From the NCBI RefSeq assembly GCF_036669915.1, contig NC_089325.1:5539400-5603399 (forward strand): a DNA stretch of 64,000 nt. The letters run 5' to 3'. A program made the translations under genes and the position numbers. Each line of letters begins with the position of its first letter. Positions within the stretch are counted from its first letter, which is position 1. The notes under the pieces were generated by a model. It made no database searches. It was not told the DNA's origin and was given only the letters and a program-made list of their open reading frames with translations. This document shows, one piece after another, positions 23,164 through 35,699 of this stretch. The stretch comes from Pocillopora verrucosa. Taxonomy: Eukaryota; Cnidaria; Anthozoa; Scleractinia; Pocilloporidae.

Positions 23164-25279
23164 GTTGACCGGCCACTTTGAGAGTAATCCCTCCGTAGAA
23201 CTAGTGTCGAGAATGGCTCCGCATCCCATTGCCATGCGTTTCTTAAGGGTTTTTTTTTAGCCTTTTTTTATCTAAATAACAGGGCTTTATTCTTCTCTGG
23301 TAAAAGGGAAACTGTTTCTATCAGAGCGTGAAAAGTGATTACCATGAAATTCCGAGAATGAGCTTTGTGTCCTCCATGAACAGTCAAAATGTAATTAACG
23401 CTTAAGCATATCTTTGATGCTAACGGTCGATCTAGAAGGGAGCCGAAATGGGTGCCAGACTTTTTTACAGGGTCTATTAGTCTCTTCAGTAAACATTTGA
23501 ATTTAATAATGAAAGACCTCTCCATTTCTCATTGCTTTAGTTCTGAATTTATAACAAAATCTAAATAAAAAATCAGATGATGTAAGTTTGAACAATTTTG
23601 AAATTCTAAAGTAAAATAACTTTAGATATCTTAACGAGTCGGAATATCCCAAAACCCAAATTAAGTACTTGAAAGCTGGTTTCACCAGTTGTACGTAAAT
23701 CTTTTTTGAAACTAGCTTTTGAGGTCAAGCACCCTAAGAAAATCATGAAAATGTGCATGCATCAAAACTTTTCAAACTCATTTCTGGTCGCTCGTCTCAA
23801 ATGTATGCTCATTGGTGGCCATAAAGATATTTTTTCATCTATAAGCGTCATATAGCTAGTAATTATCTCGATAGAACGCTGGTACAAGAAAATATTTGCA
23901 TCTATATCGCTCAATTTACTAACAGAAAGTGAGTTTTTTTGACCACGGGCCCTACGCTAACATTTCAATTTTTGCTAGTGACGGTTATAAATAGCTGAAG
24001 TGTTCCGGCAAAACATTGTTAAAGGTGATACAAGGTCGTCACATGTACTCAACGCCTAAAAGATCAACATCAGCAGCGTGGGAACATTTCAAATCTAATT
24101 TATGCGCCAAGATGCTACTCTTCATAAACACCCGTATAGCCTGGGTTAAGGGAGCGCCAAGCGCAATAAACTTAGTTGCCTTCATTTTCTTTTTTGCCTT
24201 TCGTCAGCGACCGTTTCATACGATGTATTTTGAGCATCATAACAATATTTGACCGTCAAAATAAACGTTTTAACAGCTCTAGTGCTCACTCTATCAATCA
24301 TAATTTATCTGAGCTTAATCAAGTTCGTCTCGAACTTATCAGCCCTGGAAGTCGAGGACTCAGTGGTTGATACGGTTACGTTAGCTTATTCACGACAGCG
24401 TCTCTCTTGCTGAAGTGAGATCGGAAAATGCATCATTGGCTGCAAATCCTTTTGTTTGTCTTTTTTGTCAGTTTTAAATCTTTGCCTAGATAAGTTAGTG
24501 GAGGTGTTGCTATGGCAGCGAAAAGTTTGCATTCTTTCATGAGGAGTCAGGGAATTAGTTTGTTTATTCATTGCGACATCATTCACCAAAAGGGTTGCGA
24601 TCTCAGTTTATGCGCGTGTTATTTACAGCTTCGTTGAAAATCAGCTGTAATTGATAGGTATATTAAAGACAAAGGAACATATCTGGCATTTTAGGGTGAC
24701 AGAATCTTTCGAGGAGAGTCCAAATATTATAGAAACTAACTTTCAACAGAAAACTTCGAGTTGTTATTTGAGATTGTAACTCAATAAGTCGAAATGACTA
24801 CGCAGACCGTAAGGTCACCCGAAAAACATTCATCAGAGAGAGAGGTAACAGGAGAATTTTAAAATATACTATCGCTCGAAAACTCTCAAAAGGCACTGAA
24901 TAGAAAGACAGAAACGTGATACATTTATTATCAATTGTAAATTATTGGATTGATTTACATCATTGAGTAACTTCCCCTTACAACACACCTATGTTTTGAA
25001 CGACTAACCGGATATTTAGAATTAGTAAACCTACCAGCTTGGGGGTTTTATATTTACCTCAAGTGCGCTTAGTTTGGTTCGATTGAAATTAATACGTTTG
25101 AATCTGCTGCCGTGCCATACTAAACATTTAACTGATGCTGTCGTAGCAGTAACACAGTGTTTAGACCTTTTAATTTTCTTAGCATGAATCTCCCCAGGAT
25201 CAAACACCGAATTCATTTTTGTTGCTTTTAATGAATAAGGGTGAGTCGTCCATAGCAAGTGTCTTACAGCTGCAATTAT
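23164..25279. other. Spacer between gene A and gene C1, shared with other spacers of the array
   Basis: No exon is supported. The stretch 23780-24900 is homologous to 29450-30420 and 46900-47830, and its right part to 43335-44040. Homologous blocks include CATTTCTGGTCGCTCGTCT, AACATTGTTAAAG and the CGTCTCGAACT-ATCAG run. A plus-strand TATA-like site at 23986 is listed separately. Confidence 0.6.
23986..23993 (+). promoter_or_regulatory. TATAAATA box in a conserved spacer, copy 1
   Basis: TATAAATA followed by AGCTG-AGTGTT-CGGCAAAACATTG occurs in the same context at 29655 and 47058. On the plus strand it would fire antisense toward the minus-strand C genes. Promoter activity is inference from the motif and its retention in three copies. 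Confidence 0.35.
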
Positions 25280-28200
25280 TTACGCCATGTTTAGGGCTTT
25301 TTTTATAATGGTGAAAATGGCAACAAATAAGATGATTCCACATGCCACTGCCCATTTAGAGGAGGATTCTCCTGAAGATTTTCTTGGCAATGAAACGCCA
25401 ACCTCTATAACAGAAATAATAATAAAAAAAAAACAACAGCAACTCTGATGGTTAAACTGTAGTAGTAACCGTAGTACAGGCTTGCTGGTGCAAAATTACT
25501 TTAACTTAGAATGGGCAAACCAACAGGATACGAACATTACCTTTCGACGTATTTGGAGACCCTGTAATTGTAGCTCTCACGGCTGTTGTGACACTTATCT
25601 GTTTTGGAGTAGTAGTGGTGGTTTTTGGTGGACCTGTGTCTAATAATTAGAGCGAAATCAACTTTAATACCAAGCAGAGGTAAAACTTCGGAAATACAAT
25701 CAGTTAAGTAAAGAAGTTTGAAGGTGTTAAGAACAGCATGTCAAAAAATCTTTTCCCGCCGCTGTTGCGCAGCGGAGGCCTCAATTCTCGGTAGTTCAGG
25801 AACACAATTGTGTAGATCAATCTTCCAGTAATTAAATGAAGTGTTTGAACAATTCACAAAGGTAACAGAGCTTGTGTAGAATGGCAGTTTTAATCGTATT
25901 TACGAAAAAAAAACAATAATCTGCAATTACCGTGGAAGGAATTATACTCGCAATTCGTAGTGATCTTGGAATTACTGTTGACGATTTCTCTTGATAATTC
26001 AGTGCTGCCTCCTCTTTTGGAAGATTTCAGGGACCCTTCCCATCAAGGAACTACAACTTTGATACCGACTGAACGAAATAATTCCCCTTCAACCATATCA
26101 GTTGTTGCCACTATTGAAGATACATTCATGTACCTCTTATACGCGGACCCCGTGTTATAACCCACAAATGAACTATAATCACAATAACCTGAAATACAAT
26201 TTTGAGTTGGAACGAATATTCTCTGTGCTGTCTTGTACCATTTTACTTACGTCTGGACACAACTTGAAGCTGAACCGAGTCGGTCAACTGGGTATTCTGA
26301 AGTCCGTATTCTACCACTATTCCATACTTCTTGCTATCTTCAAGTTTTACATTGTAAAGTTCAAACACTGCGATAGAGGATGTCAAATTTCCTGTCCAAC
26401 CCACGGAGGACTTATATGAAGACCTTGTTGAGGCAAAACCACTCGGGTTGACAGCTATCAACTTTGTTTTCAGGAAGCCAGGACTCTTCCAAATACCAAA
26501 CACAACCTCGAAAAGATCATTCTTTAGATCTCCTGAATTGTAGTGCCACCCAAATGACACAGTCTCACCAATAGAGACGTTTATGAACCTTTTTGGAGCA
26601 GCGATCATACTTGGATAAACTGTAGCATGAATGGACACTGGAAAGACATGATAATGCAAAAGTCATAATTGAGGGGGTGGGTCGTAGAAGTTTGGTTGTG
26701 TGAGGATAAAACTTACCTGATTCCCCTTATGACTCAATAGTATTATTATTATCCCGCCTCCCTCATTGATAGTCAATTTCCTGTGGTTCCACCCTTTAAA
26801 CCCTGTTGGCCCCAACTGATTCCCCATCCGTTCCCACTGAAAACTTTGTGACTCCCTCTTAAAAAATATGAAAACTGTTCATCTATCAACAAACGTTGTT
26901 CAAAGTAAGGTCACTTGTGTTATTGTGTTATATTATTATATTGTATTATAAAACTGAAAGCAGCAATGGTGTCATCATATTTTTGCATGGAAAAATATCG
27001 TTCTCCCAAGCTAGTTTGATTACCTTCACTATAATCACATTAAGGGCTCAAAGCAAACCTGTAAAGCTACTTTCAAAGCCAGCTAAGCCTGCCACTAAAG
27101 CTTTCAGAATGTTTCTTGCTTCTTTTCTAAAAAAATTGACGCCGAAGAGTTAGGACGAGTCAGATTTCCACTGACCCGATCAAAGTAGTTTTGAACAAGA
27201 GCCAATCATGGTAACGAATACAGGCGGATCTAGGTGACTGACCAATAAGTGAGCCACAAAAGAGAAAAGAAAAGAATGAAAAGCTATAAAAAATAAAGAA
27301 CGAGAAACAGAGGTCGCTGGTACATAATTAGAGAGTGCGAGCGCCTACATGCAATACTGATTACTCAGAAATAGGTTACCACCTACTCCTAGTCTAGAAT
27401 AACTATGCACCATCTAGATTAAAGAGACTTCTCTTGGAGAAAGTGTGCATATATCTAAGTGACGCCTGTTTTAAACACGTGCTGGCCACGTGCACTAGGG
27501 AAAAAAATAAAATGAAGCTGTTAGACATCATATTGTTTGCGCGCCTTTATGACTCCTTTAGAGGAAGCCATATTTCAGTTTTATTTGGGTTAGTCTCATT
27601 TTTTGGAAATTCACAAAAAAGAAGGAATCAAGCTAGTGACACGCGCTTAATACATTGTGTTGTGGATGAAACCTTTTGTTTATCATCACCGTACAGAGGG
27701 TATGATTGCCTCTCAAATAAAGAGTACGGCGTGGTGGCCCCCAGAAAATTTTAACAATCGACATGCTACTATTGCAAAATTTATGAAAATTACCTCCACT
27801 GAGTTAAACAAAACGCTGTCAGTCGGCAGTAACCGATAAGATCGATTAGAAATTATTATATGGGGTTTAATACTTTTGGTAAACTTTGGGTAAGCGTAGA
27901 GAAGTGTCATCGAAACCTGACTACGTTGATAAGATCAACAACAGTGTATAGAATATTAGCTTAATGCCATTAATACATTTTAGTTACATATCATTTAATT
28001 TCCACCAAAATAGAAAAGTTTATATCTCCTACCTACTCTGTGGGAAAACTTTCGTATATTGTCAAATTTTGATTTTAAGATGCAAATTAAGTGAGAAAAA
28101 CAGGAAACAATGATGAGTCAACTTAAGGGAGACAGGATCACGGTGCCCAAATTTGGGGACTCTTGTGACAATGAAGGATTCCTTACGTAACTATCCCAAA

Positions 28201-28453
28201 CGTCAACGGAAAATTACATTGTACCAAGACCTAAGCGGCCAGAACAAGACGCGGCATGTTTCTCGCGTTCGTCCTATTTGTCTACAGACCTGACAAACTC
28301 ATTTGATTTTGTAGCGTGAGCACTTGATACCTTCATTAATAATTGAAAGTCTCGAAACAAGATACATCGTATATGCTCGTTTAAAACACTTACAGTCAAC
28401 TTACCCAGAGTCAGTGTTGAAGAACATACCAAACTGCATAAGAAGAATTTCAT
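25280..28453 (-). pseudogene. Gene C1: kinase-less Ig-like receptor paralogue with a damaged membrane exon
   Basis: Minus-strand exons: signal 28453-28405 (MKFFLCSLVCSSTLTL), Ig-like 26637-26251 (387 nt), stalk 25639-25541 (99 nt, PPKTTTTTPKQISV) and membrane exon 25404-25280. The Ig exon matches the first Ig exon of the receptor kinase over its whole length ([40 protein letters not shown]). Compared with C3, the membrane exon lacks 22 bases at about 25316. The frame breaks after CGIILFVAI, giving FTIIKKALNMA and a stop, so about half the hydrophobic segment and the normal tail are lost. The reading frame otherwise stays open (219 residues). It may be a pseudogene, or it may make a secreted or weakly anchored product. 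Confidence 0.7.
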
Positions 28454-30617
28454 TTTGACCCGCTGCGTTAGGACTGAACTCAAGAAATGATGCAGAGCAC
28501 AGCAGCATAGCATTATACGCATGACTTATTTTGAACAATGATGTTGACATGGCTCTGCTTATTTCTGGGAAAAAAGGTAAGTATTTATATTAGTGCATGG
28601 AAAGCACAACCTTGATAACCTTCCGAAAACAACTTTATGTTCTCTTAAGGTCGATCTCGAAGGGAACCGAAATGGATGCCAGACTTTTCACGGGATTTTC
28701 TAGTATCTTCCATAAACATTCACACGTTTTTAGTACGGCATGAGGTTGCACTCACGCCAAAATTTCTCAGCCACTTCTTGATGCACGAACTTCGATGAAA
28801 TTTTTTGTCATTGCTACGAAGATTTTTGCAATTAAGCCTTGAGCTGAAACTTCTTGAAGGCGTCTGCTCTCGCAAGCTATTTTAAAATAGATAATGAAAG
28901 CGTGATGTCGGCCGATTCGCTTACTTACTTCGCTTGGTTCGTTATTGCAAACCATGCAGTTTCACTTTCCATCCAGTTCTTCCGCTTCAAAACGATAAGA
29001 CAAAGTTCTGCGTAATGCTCTTAGGCCACTTGCTTCATGATAATTATCAAACTCGGCAGTTAAGCATCATTCATGCATGATTTTAGAAAGTGGGCAATAC
29101 GCCATAATTCTGAGAAAGATAATTCACCTTTCGGTTCGATTTCTTTCGCATCGAAAGTTCCTCTGCCTTACACGAAAAATATCCCAAAACTCAAAATTAG
29201 AGGATTATGTAAATTCGCCTGAGGTACACAGAAACGCAAGACACATCCTTGGTAGTTCAATTTGGTATTATACCTTTATTTCTAACCTGGTCTCTGTCGC
29301 ATCGAAAGTTCTTTTACATCACCGCAACAATATCCCAAAACCCAAATTAAGTACTTGAAAGCTGGTTTCGCCAGTTGTGCGTAACTCTAGCCTTTGAGGT
29401 CAAGCAACCTAAAAAAACGAAAATTATGCATCCAAACTTTTCAAACTCATTTCTGGTCGCTCGTCTGAAATGTATGCTCATTGGTTGCCAGAAATAACCT
29501 ATTTATATATCAGCGTCAATTGCTTGTGATTGCCTCGAAAGAAGCTGGTACAAGAAAATCTTGGCATCTACGTCACTCAATTTACAAACAGAAAGTGAAT
29601 TTCTTGACCGCGGGCCATAAGCTGAAATTTGAATTTTTGCCTGTTTGTGACAGTTATAAATAGCTGTAGTGTTTCGGCAAAACATTGTTAAAGCTGATTC
29701 AAGGTCGTCACAGGTACTCGACGCTTAAAAGATCAACCTCAGCAGCGCGGGAACTTTCCAGACCTAATTTAAGCGTCAAGCTGCTATTTCTTATATACAT
29801 CCGTACAGCCTGGGTAAAGGGAGTGCCAAGCGTAATGAACTATAAATTGCTTTCATTCCCTTTTTTGCCTTTCGTCTGCGACCGTTACAGACGATATATT
29901 TTTGAGCATCATAACGACACTTGACCGTCAAAATAAACATTTTAACAGCTCTAGTCCTCGCTCTATCAAGCATACTTTATCTGAGCCTAATCAAATTCGT
30001 CTCGAACTCATCAGGCCTGGAAGTCGAAGACCAAGTGGTTCCCACGGTTACGTTAACTTATTCACGACTCCTTCCCTCCTGCTGGGATCGGAAAAAGCAT
30101 CATTGGCTGCAAGTTCTTTTGTTTGTCTTCTTTGTTTTAAATCTTTCCTTAAATAAGTTAGCGCAGCTGTTGCTATGACAGCAAAAAGTTTACATTACTT
30201 CATGAGGATTCAAGGAATCAGTTTATTTTTTCATTGCCACATCATTTACAGCTACGTTGAAAATCAGCTATAATTGAAAAGTAAATTAAAAGCAAAGGAC
30301 TATATTTGACATTTTAGAGTCACAGAATCTTTCAAGGAAAGGTCAAATTTATAGAAACCACCCTTAAACAGAAAACTTCGAGCTGTTCTTTAAGATTGTA
30401 ATTTAATAAGTCGAAATGACGACGCAAAGCAAAAAAAAGGGAAGGTCGCATTTAGTAGAAATATATTTAGTGTCGATTTAAATTTCTATGCAATGTTTAA
30501 ATCCTTGAAGTAATGTATATCATTGATTAACTTCACCTTAAAAGACAACTAACTATATATTGTAAGACTGATCGGATATTACGAATTGGTAAATCTACTA
30601 CCTTGAGTATGTTATAT
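28454..30617. other. Spacer between C1 and C2
   Basis: No exon is supported. The part 29450-30617 repeats the spacer seen at 23.8 kb and matches 46.9-48.0 kb closely. Near 29100-29370 there are short duplicated pieces (TTTCGCATCGAAAGTTC and TGTCGCATCGAAAGTTC; ATATCCCAAAAC twice). Confidence 0.5.
29655..29662 (+). promoter_or_regulatory. TATAAATA box in a conserved spacer, copy 2
   Basis: Same motif and surroundings as at 23986: GTTATAAATAGCTGTAGTG, then a run containing GCAAAACATTGTTAAAG. Activity is not shown by the sequence. Confidence 0.35.
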
Positions 30618-33600
30618 TTACAAAATACACTTGCTAAATTCCTTTTCGTTGCTTTCAATGAAGCTATTATTATTTGCTCCATTTTTAGTGCATTTTTTCT
30701 GATGGTGAAAGCAAAGGCCCACAATGAGTATTATCACAACACATAAGATGATTCCACTTGCCATCGCCCATTTAAAGGAGGATTCTTCTGATGATTTTCT
30801 TGGCACTGAAACGTTGGGCTCTAGGACAGAAATTAAAAAAACCAGCAACTCTGTCGATTTGACTGTAGTAGTTGGGTAAGCAGATAATTTAAAAGGGTAG
30901 ATGGCCAAATGAGTATGAAGGTCCGTTTGGAGGTTAATTAATATGAATGAAAGTGTTCTTATGTGTTGGATGGTAACTGATGAAATGTTTGAACTTGTAA
31001 TATGTGAAATCACTTGCAATCTTAACTCAGGCTACTGGTCCTGAATAGGGGTCGGTAGGTTTGTAGCGATGGGTCATATATTATTAATGAGATAAAAAGC
31101 TATTAAAGAAAATAAGTTTTATCTCCAATTCTTGTGTAATTTACCTACAGGTTTACTGGTGCAAAAGTACTGCAACTTAGGATGGGCAAGCCAACAAGAT
31201 ACAAAAATTACCTTTCGACGTAACTGGAGACCCTGTATTTGTAGCTCTCGCGGCTGTTGTGACACTTATCTGTTGTGCAGTAGCGGTTTCTGGTGAACCT
31301 GTGGCTAATAATTTATGCGTTAAAATTTCGGAAATACAATCGGTTGAGTAAAGAAGTTTAAAGGTGTTAAGAACAGTTTGACAAAAACAAATTTTCCCGC
31401 CCCTATTGCGCAGTGGAGGCCTCAATTCTCGGTAGATCAGGAACAAAATTGTGTAGATCAATCTTCCAGTAACTAGATGAACTGTTTGACCATTCACGAA
31501 GGTAACAGAGCTGAACAAAAACAATTCCCCTTCAACCTTATCAATTGTTGCCACTATTGAAGATACATTCACGAACCTCTTTTCCGCGGAACCCGTCATA
31601 TAACCGACAAATGAACAATAATGAAAGTAACCTGAAATACAATTTTGAGTTAGAACGAATATTCTCTGTGCTGTTTTGAACCATTTTACTTACGTCTGGA
31701 CACAACTTGAAGCTGAACCGAGTCGGTCAACGGGGTATTCTGAAGTCCATATTCTACCACTAATCCATACTTCTTGCTATCTTCAAGTTTTACATTGTAA
31801 AGTTCAAACAGTGCGACAGAGGATGTCAAATTCCCTGCCCAACCCACGGAGGACTTATATGAAGACCTTGTTGAGGCAAAACCACTCGAGTTGACAGCTA
31901 TCAACTTTGTTTTCAGGAATCCAGGACTCTTCCAAATACCAAACACAATCTCGAAGAGACCATTCTTTAGATCTCCTGAATTGTAGTGCCACCTAAATGA
32001 CACAGTCCCACCAATAGAGACGTTTATGAACCTCTCTGGAGCAGAGATCATACTTGGATAAACTATAGCATGAATGGACACTGGAATAGACATGATAAGG
32101 CAAAAGTTATTATTGAACATGGATGGGGGGAGGGGGGAGTCGGAGAAGTTTGGTTGTGTCACGATAAAACTTATTTTAATAACCCCCCCCCCCCCCCGCG
32201 TCATTAGCTTTCAATTTCCTCCAGTCCCTCCTTTAAACCCTGCTGGCCCCGACTGATCCCCCCTCGGCTCCCACTGAAAACGTTGTGACTCCCCCTCAAA
32301 AAAGAAGGAAAAATCCTCCTCCCCCCCCAACCCTGGTGGTAAATAATGGCTGGTCCCTACGTAATGCTTGATTAATATTTAAGAAGTGATAAAGGACTTA
32401 TCAAGTTCGATGACGCTGCGCCTATTTTTACTGAAAATATGTTCTCTTGATTCTTGAGAATCCACAATGATATCGGTAGATATCTTAATATAAGGCCGTG
32501 CGGGTTTTTTTTTTCTTTCTTTTTGTTAATGATCGCACACCTTTCACAGACATTTCAGTGGCTGGCCATAACATACTACATAGGTTGACTAGCACTGTGT
32601 CGTACGAGTCACAGACACTCCGTCAAGAAGTAACTACTCTTTCACCTCTCATTAATAAACATTACGAGAGACAGTTGCTCTCAATAAATCAATCATATAT
32701 AAATTATTTTTTGCAGTAAAAGCCTATTATAATGATTTACTTTGGTATGGTAGGACACCAAACAGATAAGGCTGAGCCACAAATGTAGCGAGGATGGCTA
32801 CGGAAAGTGAAATTCATTTCTTGACGTCGTTGCGTTATCAGAGCCTGCTCGTAACTTGTCATTACATGAGAAACAAAGCGCACTTTTGTCAAAACAGCTT
32901 ATATAATATAGTACGTAAGACAGTTCGGTTAACTAACTTGAGCAACTCGCGCAAACGGGAGGCCCCGGGTGTTTGTTCAGGAACTTTACGTCTCTTTTCC
33001 CTTGACTCAGCCCTTAGTACACGCTCTTAAATACCTTATCGGTAGGTATGTTTTGGCTTACGGGACAACTTACCCTGGCAGAGTAAACGTATTTTAGAAT
33101 GCCAACCAAAACAATCTCACAAGACATTCAAAACGAACAACAAAGTAATTAACACCAACCAATCTTCGAGAACTAAAACCTCAACAAACCTAAACAGGAC
33201 TAGCGGTGGCGATTATCATACGAGAATTAAGCCCTAATTACAACGGTCAAGGTCACAACACTCAAAGAGTCAATGTGGGGCCGTGCAGCACATGACAAAC
33301 CAAGGCTCACAAGACTCGCACAAGAATTCCAAGGTAATCCATCTGGCTTGAATAATCTCCAAACATTTAGTCTGAACAATTAGTTTGTGAGTAGTTTATG
33401 ACAGTTGTCTAGAAATCTTGAAGGACGGAGTCATCACTGAGAAGTAGTAATTGTTAAGTTAAGTTTGCCTATTTTGGACGCAAGTTAGTCCCTTCAAAGT
33501 AATCAGTGGACACATCATGTGCGTTTATATTCTGAAAACCAATTAAGAGTGTACAAAGCGACTCTGCGAAGTTGTAATGATCAATGTCGTTTCTATCTAT

Positions 33601-33732
33601 TAAAGTTTCATCAGCCATTTCTATTCTAAAATCAAATCACGTTGCTTGCATGCTGCATACTAACTAACAAAGAGAATGAAATCAAAATCAAATAAGAATA
33701 GAAATAAAATATTTAAGAGCCGGTGTCACGGC

Positions 33733-33764
<32 letters not shown>

Positions 33765-34709
33765 GGTCCAAATCCGCTAGCGGATTTGGACCCCCCCGGT
33801 CCATATCCGCTAGCGGATTTGGACCCCCCTTCGCGGATTTGGACCCCCCCCCCCCAACTAAACATTCCTTTTTCGTAACTTGTTCCAACTGCGAGCTTTT
33901 AGGCGATGTCCGTTAAAATTTCAACACAAGATTGCGTACTATAATTGACGAAGAAAAGGGCAGATATCGTTTCATTTCTGACACATTTATTTAAGTTGGT
34001 AGAATAGCCTACGCATGAATTAAATGACAACAAACTATTGGATTCGAACTATTGAAACTCATACCAAATCCTTTCTTATTCTGTTGCAATACAATTCTGA
34101 AGAACAAGTATGAAACTAGTACTACTCTTACTTTACTTCGTAAAGTACGTCATAATAGTGAAAACTATTTCGTCTCAGTATAAATAGTATAATCCTGAAC
34201 AAGAACGAAACTAGCAATACTCTTACTACTATTACTTTACGCTTTTACAACATGTCAAAACGTTTCTATTTTGAACTGTTGGAACTCAGCTTATTTATAA
34301 ATGCAAATCAACATCAATATCTTAACAACATTCGTATTTTCTAATTGCTTTTAATTAACCTTTCTGCAGGTTAATTAAACGAAAATCTTAAATTGAGACG
34401 CAATGCTGAGAAAAAGATCACGTCTACGAGAATGTTTTAAAATAAAAACCTACTTTCTGAAAAAAAAACTTTCTTTGAAAGCCTACTTTCTAAATTTTTA
34501 TTATTTCTATTAGGAAGTTATGTATGGTAATGTTTTTACTCAGTTTTGTTAAAGGGGTCCAAATCCGCGGAGGGGAGTCCATATCCGCTAGCGGATATCG
34601 ACACATTTCGACATATCGACACATCCGCTAGCGGATATGGACCCCGGGGGTCCAAATCCGCTAGCGGATATGGACCGGGGGGGTCCATATCCGCTAGCGG
34701 ATTTGGACC

Positions 34710-34743
<34 letters not shown>

Positions 34744-35513
34744 GGGACACCGGATTAAAAAACATATAGAAAGGAAGAAAAAACTGCAAAGAAATATAAA
34801 TAATGCATCACATATTAAAATACTTTAAATATTGATTAAAAGGCGCGCCATAGCTGTCAAATGTCCTGCATAAGCATATTCCCTCTGCATATTAATGTAT
34901 TAGCTTCACTTCTTAGCTTAACGACTTACGCTTTGCAATTCTTCTAAAAATGTGTGATATTCACTGATGCTCCTGACATCTGAGAGGCACTCTGAGACGT
35001 AAACAAGTCAATGACCCGTCCAAAAATAGAAATTTTCTGAGAATCTGAACCTCATTAATTCGTCTGCGGTGATCCATTCGCTCCAAGAATATCATGCATA
35101 CGAAATTAAAAGCATTGACCGTCCTCTGAAGCCAAAATTTGTTTCGGTACCTATAGAGTACTTCGAAAACATTTCTTTCGCTCTTTTCCGGTGTACTACG
35201 ATGGAAACTTACGACCGAAATATAAAACAACAATTGAAGGGGTGTTTGTATCTGCGTTTAGCGATATTCGCTTTCGGCTTTCTTCGCTTATTTCCATTTA
35301 ACTTACGTATTTGCTTTGTTAGTAAACCAGCGTCGTACTCAAAGCGGAGAAAGTGCCGTGTTGTTACTTTCCCTTTAACTAGAGTTCCGCCTCACAACAA
35401 TTTACATATATACACAGACCAAATCAACACAGAAACGACTAATTCATGTTAAACTTACCTGTGAGACTTTGAATCAGTACCGCGATAACGATCGAAAGTA
35501 TATATGCTTTCAT
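30618..35513 (-). CDS. Gene C2: intact kinase-less Ig-like membrane receptor paralogue
   Basis: Minus-strand exons: signal 35513-35459 (MKAYILSIVIAVLIQSLT), Ig-like 32080-31694 (387 nt), stalk 31304-31212 (93 nt, ETATAQQISVTTAARATN) and membrane exon 30820-30618 with stop. All joins are phase 1, giving 245 residues. The Ig domain is cysteine-free and about three quarters identical by eye to Ig1 of the receptor kinase. The membrane segment begins around ASGIILCVVIILIVGL, followed by a short basic tail (HHQKKCTKNG) and EFSKCIL at the end. There is no kinase, FN3 or second Ig. C4 is its sister. The first intron (3.4 kb) holds the inverted-repeat element at 33720-34753. A co-receptor or decoy role toward the kinase receptor is inference from shared ectodomain sequence only. 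Confidence 0.75.
31400..31600 (-). other. Vestige of the receptor kinase Ig2 exon border in the C2 intron
   Basis: On the minus strand this intron reads CATCTAGTTACTGGAAGATT, then TGATCTACCGAGAATT, the same bases that close intron 1 and open exon 2 of the receptor kinase (3318-3385). After that the sequence decays. The equivalent scar lies near 25770-25810 (C1), 44940-45010 (C3) and 48800-48870 (C4). It is not in a usable exon here. Confidence 0.7.
32180..32340. repeat. Poly-C / G-rich tracts upstream of the C2 Ig exon
   Basis: Runs of 17 C at about 32183 and 8 C near 32322, with a G-run GGGGGGAGGGGGG near 32124. Comparable tracts lie at the same place in the receptor kinase (2608) and C4 (49526), always next to the first Ig exon. 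Confidence 0.7.
33720..34753. mobile_element. Non-autonomous terminal-inverted-repeat element with palindromic subterminal arrays
   Basis: The element starts CCGGTGTCACGGCGGATTTG and ends with the complement of CCGGTGTCCCAGCGGATTTG. Next to each end is an array of the unit CCGCTAGCGGATTTGGACC, itself a palindrome around GCTAGC, with variants in which ATTTGG becomes ATATGG. The 600-base centre is AT-rich and shows no transposase. Flanking bases give no clear target duplication; a TTAA lies close to both ends. Length 1034 bases. I do not recognise the family. Confidence 0.75.
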
Positions 35514-35699
35514 CGTCAACATAGACAAATGCTGTTCTGCTTCACATATCCTTGGGTATTCAAGCTTAGTAGTTCCCTCTTCAGAAACTAAGTCAAAAGA
35601 TTCGGAATGCACGCCAGCAGCAGCAAGCTTCAAATTTAAAAAATTTAGAAATTCAAACAAGGAGATGACTTTGCCTCATAGCATGAGGACTCAAAAGCT

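Noticed and set aside
24016..24252. Similar 79-residue plus-strand frames in the spacers (24016 and 29685)
   Set aside because: The start is not ATG and the third spacer copy at 47.1 kb breaks the frame, so they look like by-products of duplicated non-coding DNA.
31177..31599. Long minus-strand frame running through the C2 stalk exon and intron (also in C4)
   Set aside because: It crosses a good acceptor and contains the decayed Ig2 scar; C1 and C3 do not keep it open. It is intron plus exon read together.
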